NCBI GenBank assembly: GCA_964395545.1
Contig: CAYNAW010000017.1
Location: 1-27,748, forward strand
Length of the DNA: 27,748 nucleotides
Origin: CAYGVX01 sp964395545
GTDB lineage: Archaea; Thermoproteota; Bathyarchaeia; Bathyarchaeales; SOJC01
Reading direction: 5' to 3'
The notes beneath the pieces are model-generated. The model did not search any database. It was not told where the DNA came from and saw only the letters and a list, made by a program, of their open reading frames with translations. The position numbers and the translations under genes were made by a program. Below are positions 1-7,193 of the stretch, one piece after another (the first letter of the stretch is position 1; every line of letters starts with the position of its first letter).

Positions 1-2
1 AG

Positions 3-62
3 GGCGGAGAAATCTACGCAGACAACAAACTCATCTACAAGAACGGCAGATTCCTCTCCTAA
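3..62 (+). CDS. C-terminal end of an unidentified protein (partial, runs off the window)
   Basis: One plus-strand frame is open from the window edge to a TAA at 60-62 and reads GGEIYADNKLIYKNGRFLS. The composition looks like real protein, and it stops cleanly before the convergent adk gene. An ending of the type 'I-Y-x-N-G-x-F-L' is common at the C terminus of amidohydrolases, where the last beta strand carries such a sequence, but 19 residues are too few for identification. The other two frames are less protein-like. The call as coding is moderate; the family hint is only a guess. Confidence 0.4.
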   Translation, partial: GGEIYADNKLIYKNGRFLS

Positions 63-84
63 TTGAAAGAGGCAAATGCTCTCC

Positions 85-735
85 CTACAAGAGCCTGCGC
101 TTCACCAGTTTTCCCAGAATTTCTTCTACCGCAACCTCCGGCGGCATGTCCAACCTCTCGCACTTGAACTCTACAAAGGATGCCTTGCCGCGGTAGTACT
201 CTAACAGTGGCTGGGTCTGTCTCTCATAGACCTCCAGCCTCTCCTTGATGACCTTCGGCGTGTCGTCGATCCGTTGGTACAGTTCGCCGCCACACTTGTC
301 GCAGACTCCCTCCTTCTTAGGCTTGAGGTAGAGAATGTTGTAGACCTCTCCGCAGTTCTTGCAGATTCGCCGGCTCGAAAGACGTTCAATGATCAGCCAC
401 TCAGGAACGGATAGCGTGATGACTACATCGACGTTCGTAATTCTGTTCAATGCTCTTGCCTGCTCGAGGGTCCTCGGGAAACCGTCCAATATGAAGCCCT
501 TCTTACAATCATCTCTGGCGATCCGCTTTTTCAGTACTCTAATCACGATGTCATCGGGTACAAGCTCTCCCCGGCTCATGTACTGCCTAACCGTCTCTGC
601 CAGCTTCGTCTTTTCTTTCACTATCTCTCTGAGCATGTCTCCCGTAGCTATCGCGGGCACGCCGAGCTTCAGCTGCAGCCGAGACGCGTATGTCCCCTTT
701 CCCGAGCCTGGAGGACCAAAGATTACCAGTTTCAT
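85..735 (-). CDS. adk: Adenylate kinase
   Basis: Cytoplasmic nucleotide kinase catalysing ATP + AMP = 2 ADP. The protein has 216 residues, normal for the long (LID-containing) form. It shows the P-loop GPPGSGKGT at residues 7-15, the AMP-site TGDMLR at 31-36, and DGFPRT at 84-89. The LID domain carries a zinc site with Cys125, Cys128, Cys145 and Cys148, in the style of zinc-containing bacterial enzymes and unlike the short trimeric AdkA of many archaea. The ATG at 735 is preferred because a GAGG ribosome-binding site lies about 10 nt upstream; a TTG at 753 would add six basic residues (MRKRKR) and would overlap that site. A TATA-like CTTAATTAT on the minus strand near 793-800 is a plausible promoter. 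ADP made here from AMP links to the Apt and PurP pathways elsewhere in the window. Confidence 0.95.
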   Translation of the reverse strand: MKLVIFGPPGSGKGTYASRLQLKLGVPAIATGDMLREIVKEKTKLAETVRQYMSRGELVPDDIVIRVLKKRIARDDCKKGFILDGFPRTLEQARALNRITNVDVVITLSVPEWLIIERLSSRRICKNCGEVYNILYLKPKKEGVCDKCGGELYQRIDDTPKVIKERLEVYERQTQPLLEYYRGKASFVEFKCERLDMPPEVAVEEILGKLVKRRLL

Positions 736-827
736 TCTTTTCCGCTTCCTCAAAGCAGTGCTTAGAGTTTTAGAGAAGTCAGTAGCTCGATAATTAAGCG
801 TTGCTGCAGCAGCATCATCTGCGCGCG

Positions 828-920
828 TTACTTCTCCAGAAGCCTCGTGAAGATGTCGTGATGCTCTTCTTCGTCTTTTAGAGTTTCCTCAAACGTTCTT
901 CGTGTCGTCGTGTCACTTTC
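828..920 (-). pseudogene. Remnant of the C-terminus of a ferritin-like protein
   Basis: In the 207-bp gap between adk and the methyltransferase, one minus-strand frame reads ...RRTFEETLKDEEEHHD... and ends DEEEHHDIFTRLLEK before a TAA at 828-830. The E-E-x-L-x-D-E-E-E-H-H-x-x-x-F-x-x-L-L pattern is the metal-binding last helix of rubrerythrin/bacterioferritin-like four-helix bundles. An in-frame TGA lies just upstream, with no start codon and no ribosome-binding site, so only about 30 residues of an expected 150 or more survive. I interpret this as the tail of a gene whose 5' part was deleted, with the methyltransferase now abutting it. The match is from memory of the family motif and rests on a short segment. 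Confidence 0.55.
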
Positions 921-942
921 TCAGCTGCTGCTCGTTTCTTCC

Positions 943-1416
943 CTATTTTCTGTACACATAGATCGTGTGGGAAGGGTAGCCGAGCTTGGGGTTTTCGCAG
1001 AAGTTCTCAGTCCGGACTGGCTTCCACCCTAAGACTTCGTAGTCATGCGAAACTATCCGCGAACCCTCCTTCAATTCTCTTTCCAGTTTGGGCTTGATTT
1101 TGTCGTTTGCGCTTGTGGTGAGGTACAGGAAAACGACGTTTGCCTGTGAAAGGTCAACTCGAAACATGTCTTCTTGTACGATGGTGACCCGGTCTTGTAT
1201 CCCCAAATCTTGGACGGTCGCGAGGGCTTTCTTCGCCAGGTCTTCCCTCAGCTCGACTCCGACTGACCTCGCTCCGAACTCCTGTGCCGCCATCACGACT
1301 GTTCGACCGTCTCCGGCACCCAAATCGTAGAATGTTTCCCCAGGTCTCAACTCCGCGAGTGTGAGCATATGCCTGACGACTTGAAGAGGCGTTGCGACGA
1401 AGGGGGCGATGAACAA
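943..1416 (-). CDS. SAM-dependent methyltransferase, archaeal protein-lysine methyltransferase (aKMT) type
   Basis: A 157-residue class I (Rossmann) methyltransferase. The SAM-binding loop DLGAGDGRT is at residues 31-39 and the ribose-binding acidic residue follows in GVELRED (Glu55). The layout follows crenarchaeal aKMT from Sulfolobus: an N-terminal 'P..P..VV..ML' helix, then the Gly loop, the segment PKLERELKEGSRIVSHDYE, and a C-terminal 'HTIYVYRK' strand. aKMT is a broad-specificity enzyme that methylates surface lysines of many proteins, including chromatin proteins. The substrate here is unknown, so 'aKMT-like' is by resemblance. The start is a TTG at 1416, preceded by GGAG with 10 nt spacing; the reading ends in TAG just ahead of a ferritin-like gene remnant. 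Confidence 0.8.
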   Translation of the reverse strand: MFIAPFVATPLQVVRHMLTLAELRPGETFYDLGAGDGRTVVMAAQEFGARSVGVELREDLAKKALATVQDLGIQDRVTIVQEDMFRVDLSQANVVFLYLTTSANDKIKPKLERELKEGSRIVSHDYEVLGWKPVRTENFCENPKLGYPSHTIYVYRK

Positions 1417-1486
1417 CTCACGATTTCTCCTTCACGAGTGTGGTGAACCATTAGTCATTTAAGGTTTATCGAAGGCAACCAGCCAT

Positions 1487-1813
1487 CTATGCCACGTAAG
1501 AGGTCTTCTCTTTAGGCATCGGCTGCCGAGCTTCGCCGCATTTCATGCAGCTTTGCTGACAAAGCTCAAGGTACTTTTCCTCATCCTTCGTCACCATCTC
1601 TGCCGCTTGCCTACAGAGCTCACTTTGATCAACGCAGCCTGATTCCTTACACAGCTTTGATATTAGATGACAGCACTGTTGCACGTCTTCGGGCGTGAAG
1701 GCAACGCGGTTTGTTCTTACAAGTAGGCATAGCTCCCTTGCCAAGACACAGGTTCGTATGTAGTTGAACCTGCTCAGGGTTTTCTCCCTCAGCATTTGTC
1801 TACTCAATTCCAA
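1487..1813 (-). CDS. Small Cys-rich helical protein, DUF326/Csp-like (possible metal binder)
   Basis: A 108-residue, mostly helical protein with ten cysteines at residues 22, 29, 47, 48, 55, 60, 67, 85, 89 and 92. The spacing C-x6-C, C-C-x6-C and the closing C-x3-C-x2-C resembles the DUF326 four-helix bundle family, whose best-studied members are the copper storage proteins (Csp). There Cys residues line the bundle core and bind Cu(I). No signal peptide is seen, so it would be cytosolic. The start is a TTG at 1813 with GGAG 9 nt upstream; an ATG at 1795 is the alternative. A TATA-like TTAAAAG on the minus strand near 1858 could drive it alone. The family assignment rests on Cys spacing and is moderate. 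Confidence 0.6.
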   Translation of the reverse strand: MELSRQMLREKTLSRFNYIRTCVLARELCLLVRTNRVAFTPEDVQQCCHLISKLCKESGCVDQSELCRQAAEMVTKDEEKYLELCQQSCMKCGEARQPMPKEKTSYVA

Positions 1814-1965
1814 GCATTTCTACTCCGCTAGTATGCTCTGATTCTAAGCGGGGTCTTTTAACCTTTTAGAAGGTTCAATCGCTACGGCAAATCCACGTTT
1901 ATGTGGAGCGCTAGACTCCATGCTTTACATATAAGCTTGGACATGAAGGTGTGCAGTTTCCTCAA

Positions 1966-4851
1966 CTAGTCCGGTAGGAACCTCGCTTTCAGAGCCTTGC
2001 GTTCAGCTTCGATGACATACTCAAAGAAGCGATCTGTGGTAGGCTTCTCCTTCTTGAGGATTTCCCTAACGTCCTCTGGTTTTACTCGTCGCGCAGAGAG
2101 GGCTATCGCTGCGGCTTTCCCAGACGACGAAATCAACTGGGCGGTCGCAGCAGCGTGTTCCTTGATTCTCTCTTCTTCCTTGGTCAGCTTCTCTCCCCTC
2201 TTCTCCACGAGTGGTCTCACGTAGTCTTCTTCTCTTCGAAGGAGCCCTAAAGCGTGAGATCCACATCTCGGGCAAGTGGGTTTGTCGGGCAAATCCTTGA
2301 TGCGTATCATCTCCAAATAGTCCCAGCAGTTAGTGCATACGAACGTTCGAACCTCGTTCAGCAATCGTGCCCTGGCAGATTCGACGAGGATTAGCCGCAT
2401 CCGCTCGGGCGGAATCAGGTCCGTCTTCATGCTTATGCGCTCTATGCCAACCCTTGCCACCGGAGTCGGCGTCCCTCCAGTCTCGACCTTGACGATTGCC
2501 ACTTCGCCCCTTCGAAGTTCGCTCACCACTCGGAGAAGCCTCTCTAAGTCCAAGTCCTTCGTGAATGTCTCCTTAAGCGCCTCGTCGTAGATGGCTGTTC
2601 CCTCAAAGCTCTTCAACAACTGCTTCAGGCTAACACTGCTGAAATCTGCCCACTTCTTCAAGGCCCCGAACCTTCTCGCCACATGAATCATTCGCCGCTT
2701 GAACATCCCGGTTCTCACGGTTGCACTGGTCAGGGCATCACGTATGACCGTGTCCGACATCTGAACAAGTTCCTTCAGAAGGGCTACAACGTTGTCTGCG
2801 TTAGCCGTTCCAGAGGCTTGTATGAAGATGCGGTAGGGGTCGTGCTGAGCGGCAACCGTTGAGCCAGTTCGCTCCGACACGAAGTGACCAAGCAGCTGAG
2901 CGAGAGCACGGTTTGCCAAGGAGCCGAAGTTCACATGCATGACCACGAGGTCTTCCCAATCTTCAACAGTGATTCGCTTGTCCGTCGGCAGAGGAAAGCC
3001 CTCTTTCACCTGATCGAAGGTTTCCTGGAGCGCCCGCAGCACAACGTCTTCCTTCGCAGGATACTTGTGGGCCAACTGGCTGATCACTTCGTCCACAGAT
3101 TTTCTCTCCTTCATCTGCTGCTCGACGAAGCCCCTCATGCGTCCCACTTCCTGAGAGACCTCGAAAGGCACGGGAATCTCCTCACCCACCCAGCTTGGGA
3201 TAGCTCCCGTGGGGTCGTCAACAGCCCTCACGTAAATCTTGTCCCCGTACAAGTGGAGTATCTTCCACGGGCTTCCGCGGATGATGAACTTAACGTTCGG
3301 TTTACCGTACTCCGCCACGAAGGCTTCGTCTAAGACTCCGATAGCGGTGTCCGACGAATCGTCTACGACGAGATGCTGCTTCTCGACGGGAATCATAGAC
3401 AAGTTGTCAAAATAATACTCGTACAACGCCTTGCTGCTTCGCGGTCTCAGGACTGTGGCGTCCTCGAAGGAGACCCACGCGAACCTTGGAAACCGGGTGT
3501 GCATGTACGTGAGGATTTTCTGCACGTCCTCAACCGTCAAGTCGACGTAAGGATACGCCTTCTGGAAGAGCTCCACGATTTCGCCAAAAAAGAGCCGCCT
3601 ATTCTTCATCAACGAGCCAGCAATCTGGTGGGCAAGAGCATCATATGGTTTGCTGGGAATGTCCACCGGCTCGAGCTCCTCGTCATACGCCATGCGCCCG
3701 ATTGCCATGGCCTCCAAAGCGTCGTCTGAATCCATCGTGATTATTACGCCCTTAGCGATGCGCCCAACCCTGTGACCGCTTCGGCCTATGCGCTGAATTA
3801 GCCGCGTGACTTGGCGAGGGCTCATGTACTGGATGACTAGGTCAATCCTTCCGACGTCTATACCCAGCTCCAGTGAACTGGTGCAGACGAGCCCCTTCAA
3901 CTCTCCAGTCTTCAGTCCCCTTTCAGCTGCTATCCGCGAGGGCTTGGCCAAGGAACCATGGTGAATAGACACTGGAAAGTCTATGTCCCATATTTTGAAG
4001 CGGCTGGCAAGCACCTCTGAAATCGTGCGAGTGTTCGTGAAGAGCAACACCGAGCGGTGCTTCTCCATGTAGTCCCTGATGATTCGCAGTCGAGCCGCCA
4101 CTTCTGAGTGAGTATAGAGTGCGGAGGCGAGCTCCGAGTCGTGAGGCGTCGGCTGAGGAAACAGGATTTCTAATTCCATCTCCCGCGCGACAGGCACCTT
4201 CACTATTTCTACAGGTCTCTTGTCGCCGACCAGAAACTGCGCCACCTTCTCTGGGCTGCCTATGGTGGCGGATAAACCTATCATCTGAAAATTGTCTCCC
4301 ACGAGACTCCTCAGCCTCTCCAAGGCTAGGGAGAGTTGGCTACCTCGTTTACTGTCTGCCATCTCGTGAACTTCATCTATGACCACCCATCTGACGTGCT
4401 GCAGATGTTGTCTAAGCACCCAGCCTATCAAGATGGCCTGCAGCGTCTCAGGCGTGGTTATCAACACGTCGGGCGGGCTCCTCGATTGCCTTGTCCGCTC
4501 CTTGACATCCGTGTCTCCATGACGCACTGCCAACCTTATGTCCAAGTTGTTGCACCACCACTGCAAGCGGTCGAGCAAGTCACGGTTCAACGCTCGCAGC
4601 GGGGTCACGTACAAAACTTTGATTCCCGGTCGTCTGTCAGTCATCTGAATGAGCATGTTTAGAATTGGAAGGATCGCTGTCTCTGTCTTGCCCGTCGCAG
4701 TGGGCGAGATAAGAAGAACGTTCTTGCCCGCGAGGATTCTCGGTATCGCCTTCTTCTGAGGCTCTGTCGGCGTCTCGAATCCCCGCTCCTCTACAAGCCG
4801 CCTGACGGGCTTAACGAAGTGAGCAAAAACGTTCTCCGGTTCAGTCTCCAA
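1966..4851 (-). CDS. lhr: Lhr-family superfamily 2 DNA/RNA helicase
   Basis: A 961-residue ATP-dependent helicase of the Lhr (large helicase-related, COG1201) group, involved in nucleic-acid repair or processing. Visible SF2 motifs: Q-motif region TEPQKKAIP (29-37), Walker A TATGKTE (51-57), DEVH box (159-162), SAT (194-196), and motif VI QRIGRSGHRVGR in the second RecA domain. A winged-helix and Lhr core follow. Near the C terminus Cys839, Cys842, Cys860 and Cys863 (C-x2-C, C-x2-C) form a likely zinc ribbon, and a basic helical tail follows. Archaea usually have two Lhr types (aLhr1, aLhr2); I cannot decide which this is. The start is TTG at 4851 with only a weak, distant GGAG, so the true start may differ slightly. 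It is divergent from purP across 151 bp. Confidence 0.9.
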   Translation of the reverse strand: METEPENVFAHFVKPVRRLVEERGFETPTEPQKKAIPRILAGKNVLLISPTATGKTETAILPILNMLIQMTDRRPGIKVLYVTPLRALNRDLLDRLQWWCNNLDIRLAVRHGDTDVKERTRQSRSPPDVLITTPETLQAILIGWVLRQHLQHVRWVVIDEVHEMADSKRGSQLSLALERLRSLVGDNFQMIGLSATIGSPEKVAQFLVGDKRPVEIVKVPVAREMELEILFPQPTPHDSELASALYTHSEVAARLRIIRDYMEKHRSVLLFTNTRTISEVLASRFKIWDIDFPVSIHHGSLAKPSRIAAERGLKTGELKGLVCTSSLELGIDVGRIDLVIQYMSPRQVTRLIQRIGRSGHRVGRIAKGVIITMDSDDALEAMAIGRMAYDEELEPVDIPSKPYDALAHQIAGSLMKNRRLFFGEIVELFQKAYPYVDLTVEDVQKILTYMHTRFPRFAWVSFEDATVLRPRSSKALYEYYFDNLSMIPVEKQHLVVDDSSDTAIGVLDEAFVAEYGKPNVKFIIRGSPWKILHLYGDKIYVRAVDDPTGAIPSWVGEEIPVPFEVSQEVGRMRGFVEQQMKERKSVDEVISQLAHKYPAKEDVVLRALQETFDQVKEGFPLPTDKRITVEDWEDLVVMHVNFGSLANRALAQLLGHFVSERTGSTVAAQHDPYRIFIQASGTANADNVVALLKELVQMSDTVIRDALTSATVRTGMFKRRMIHVARRFGALKKWADFSSVSLKQLLKSFEGTAIYDEALKETFTKDLDLERLLRVVSELRRGEVAIVKVETGGTPTPVARVGIERISMKTDLIPPERMRLILVESARARLLNEVRTFVCTNCWDYLEMIRIKDLPDKPTCPRCGSHALGLLRREEDYVRPLVEKRGEKLTKEEERIKEHAAATAQLISSSGKAAAIALSARRVKPEDVREILKKEKPTTDRFFEYVIEAERKALKARFLPD

Positions 4852-4951
4852 GAATGCTCTGCAGCTCCAGACGGAGAAGATAGGTTAAGAGGCTGGTCTA
4901 AAAGCGTTCTGGTTTTCCCGCTCAGCCTGTGACAATGCTGCATTTTGAAAG

Positions 4952-4959
4952 CTTTATTT
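4952..4959 (+). promoter_or_regulatory. TATA box upstream of the purP pair
   Basis: CTTTATTT lies 44 bp before the first purP ATG. A start about 25 bp downstream (near 4980) would leave a leader of roughly 20 nt. No strong ribosome-binding site is visible in that leader. Confidence 0.4.
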
Positions 4960-5002
4960 CCTCAACCTGTGAAAAGGGTAGAGCGAGAAGCGGATAAATT
5001 TC

Positions 5003-6103
5003 ATGGGGTTTGGCGAGAAAGTAAAAAATGTGGCGGAAAGCTACAGCCCGAGTGACGTCAGGATAGGTGTTCTAGGCTCGCACTCGGCTCTGGAGATAGG
5101 TCACGGAGCGCAGCAAGAGGGCTTCGAAGTCGTCGTGGTCTGTCAGAAGGGGCGCGAGAGAGTCTACACGAGGCATTACCGAAGCCTCTTTAAGCATGCC
5201 CTCGTACTCGACAAGTTTGCAGATATTGTCAAAGAGGAAAATCAGGAGACCCTGCGGGAACTGAACACCGTATTTGTCCCGAACAGGTCCTTCTCAGTAT
5301 ACGTGGGATACGACAACATCGAAAACCGCTTCTTAATCCCACTCTTTGGAAATCGACAGATGCTGAGGGCTGAAGAGAGGGACGTGGCTAAGAACCAGTA
5401 TTACCTGCTTAGGAAGGCCGGCGTCAAAATGCCCGAGATATTCGCCTCTTCGAAGGACATAGATCGCCTGGCGATAGTGAAAGTTCCAGAGAAAGAGAGG
5501 AGAATAGAGCGGGCTTTCTTCTACGCCTCTTCGCCAGAAGAATATGCCAAAAGGGCTGAGGAGCGAGTGAAGAAGGGAGTGGTAGCCGAGGAGAGCCTGA
5601 GAAAGGCTGTGATAGAGGAGTACATTGTGGGCGCCAAGTTCAACGCTAACTTTTTTTGGTCACCCCTAGACGACGAGGTTGACTTGCTGGGTTTCGACAG
5701 GAGGATACAGACCAACATAGACGGCGTCCTCGATTTGCCCGCAGACGAGCAGCTGGAAGCAAAGATAACCGTGCAAAACGTTGAGATAGGACATATGGGT
5801 GCCACGATGAGGGAATCACAGCTAGAGAAAATCTTTGCTGCTGGAGATAAATTCGTCAATGCCTGCAAGGTCGAGTACCCACCGGGCATCGTGGGGCTTT
5901 TCGCGTTGCAGGGCGCCGTTGACAAAGACCTCGACTTCTGCGTCTTCGACGTCAGCCTCAGAATCCCAGGCTGTCCCTGCGTCGAGCCAACTTCGCCCTA
6001 CATGAAGTATAAATACGGGATGGAGGTTGGACCTGGAAGAAGAGTCGCTATGGAGATTAAGAAGGCGTTGAAGCAAAAGAGGCTCGGAGAAGTGGTGACT
6101 TGA
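5003..6103 (+). CDS. PurP-family protein with altered active-site motifs (PurP paralogue)
   Basis: A 366-residue homologue of PurP, the ATP-grasp ligase that formylates AICAR to FAICAR with formate and ATP in archaeal purine synthesis. The fold is clear along the whole length: GSHSALEIGHGA (25-36), RELNTV (85-90), FGNRQMLR (115-122), MRESQL and PPGIVG. Key motifs are changed compared with its neighbour. PHGSF has become PNRSF (93-97). The glycine-rich ATP-grasp loop KFPGARGGKGYF has become KVPEKERRIERAFF (160-173). The SAR-x(3)-GTN region is SLRIPGCPC. It may therefore not catalyse the standard reaction, and could be a non-catalytic partner of the next gene or an enzyme with a changed substrate. 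Paired PurP paralogues are known in several archaea. It is followed by a 4-nt overlap with the second purP. Confidence 0.85.
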   Translation: MGFGEKVKNVAESYSPSDVRIGVLGSHSALEIGHGAQQEGFEVVVVCQKGRERVYTRHYRSLFKHALVLDKFADIVKEENQETLRELNTVFVPNRSFSVYVGYDNIENRFLIPLFGNRQMLRAEERDVAKNQYYLLRKAGVKMPEIFASSKDIDRLAIVKVPEKERRIERAFFYASSPEEYAKRAEERVKKGVVAEESLRKAVIEEYIVGAKFNANFFWSPLDDEVDLLGFDRRIQTNIDGVLDLPADEQLEAKITVQNVEIGHMGATMRESQLEKIFAAGDKFVNACKVEYPPGIVGLFALQGAVDKDLDFCVFDVSLRIPGCPCVEPTSPYMKYKYGMEVGPGRRVAMEIKKALKQKRLGEVVT

Positions 6104-7173
6104 TAGACAAGGTGCTGGAGGCTTACGACAAGAGCAAGATAACCGTCGGCACACTCGGCTCGCACTCGGCGCTCAACATATTCAAGGGCGCCAAGGATGA
6201 GGGACTGCGGACCGTATGTGTCTGCAGGAAGAACGAAGAGATAGTTTACAAGCGGTTTCCCGTGACCGACGAGATAATCTTAGTGAAGGATTACAGGGAG
6301 ATTCTCGACGAGCCGGTTCAACAGAGGCTCAGAGAACTCAACACGGTTCTAATTCCCCACGGCTCCTTCAACGCCTACCTGAACCTCGAAGAGGTAACTG
6401 ACAACCTTCAGGTGCCCATGCTCGGAAACAGACGGCTGCTCCAATGGGAAATCGACCGGGAAAAACAGAACGTTTGGTTGCAGAAAGCTGGTCTGCGACT
6501 GCCCAGGACATTCGAAAAGCCAGAGGACATAAAGGGACTGGCAATTGTGAAGTTTCCCGGCGCTAGGGGCGGAAAGGGCTACTTCCTCGTGAGTTCACCC
6601 GAGTCTTTCTTCAAAAAGTCTGAAGACATGATTTCGAAGGGTTTCATGAAGAAAGAAGACATAGCGAAGATGCAGCTGCAAGAATATGTTATGGGAGTTA
6701 CCGTGTACCCGTCCTACTTCCGCTCGTTACTTCGTAATCAGGTTGAGTTGCTGTGCATGGATAGGCGCTACGAGTCATCCATCGACAGCCTCGGGCGCAT
6801 CCCTGCCGAAGAGCAGATTGAGATGGATAGCCTCAACCCAACCTACACGGTAGTCGGCAATATCCCCATAACCCTGCGTGAATCCCTGCTCTCCGAATAC
6901 ATAAAGATGGGCGACAACGTGGTCAAAGCCTCCGAAGAAATCGCTCCTCCCGGCATCGTAGGGCCTTTCTGCTTGGAAACCATAGCCACAGACGTTCCAG
7001 AGATCGTGACGTTCGAGATCTCTGCCAGAATAGTCGCGGGGACAAACGTGGGCATTGGAACGTCGCCATATTCTTACCTGATGTACGGGGAGGGCGTCTA
7101 CATGGGGCGACGAATCGCTATGGAGATCAAGAACGCCGTCGCCGAGGGAAAACTGGCTCAGATAGTAACGTGA
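6100..7173 (+). CDS. purP: 5-formaminoimidazole-4-carboxamide ribonucleotide synthetase (PurP)
   Basis: A 357-residue ATP-grasp ligase: AICAR + formate + ATP gives FAICAR, the penultimate step of IMP synthesis in archaea that lack PurH transformylase. It matches the Methanocaldococcus PurP closely: TLGSHSALNIFKGAK (18-32), PHGSF (86-90), the ATP loop KFPGARGGKGYF (151-162), MDRRYESSID, ITLRESLL, PPGIVGPFC and SARIVAGTN. All canonical motifs are present, so this is the likely active copy. Translation appears coupled: the TTG start at 6100 overlaps the upstream stop as TTGA, with GGTGA immediately before it. It ends 20 bp from the convergent Ca2+-ATPase gene. Confidence 0.93.
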   Translation: MIDKVLEAYDKSKITVGTLGSHSALNIFKGAKDEGLRTVCVCRKNEEIVYKRFPVTDEIILVKDYREILDEPVQQRLRELNTVLIPHGSFNAYLNLEEVTDNLQVPMLGNRRLLQWEIDREKQNVWLQKAGLRLPRTFEKPEDIKGLAIVKFPGARGGKGYFLVSSPESFFKKSEDMISKGFMKKEDIAKMQLQEYVMGVTVYPSYFRSLLRNQVELLCMDRRYESSIDSLGRIPAEEQIEMDSLNPTYTVVGNIPITLRESLLSEYIKMGDNVVKASEEIAPPGIVGPFCLETIATDVPEIVTFEISARIVAGTNVGIGTSPYSYLMYGEGVYMGRRIAMEIKNAVAEGKLAQIVT

Positions 7174-7193
7174 ACCTCGGTTTACGGCTGCTT

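Noticed and set aside
359..793. A 144-codon plus-strand frame opposite adk
   Set aside because: Antisense shadow of adenylate kinase; low-complexity Ser/Thr composition and no ribosome-binding site.
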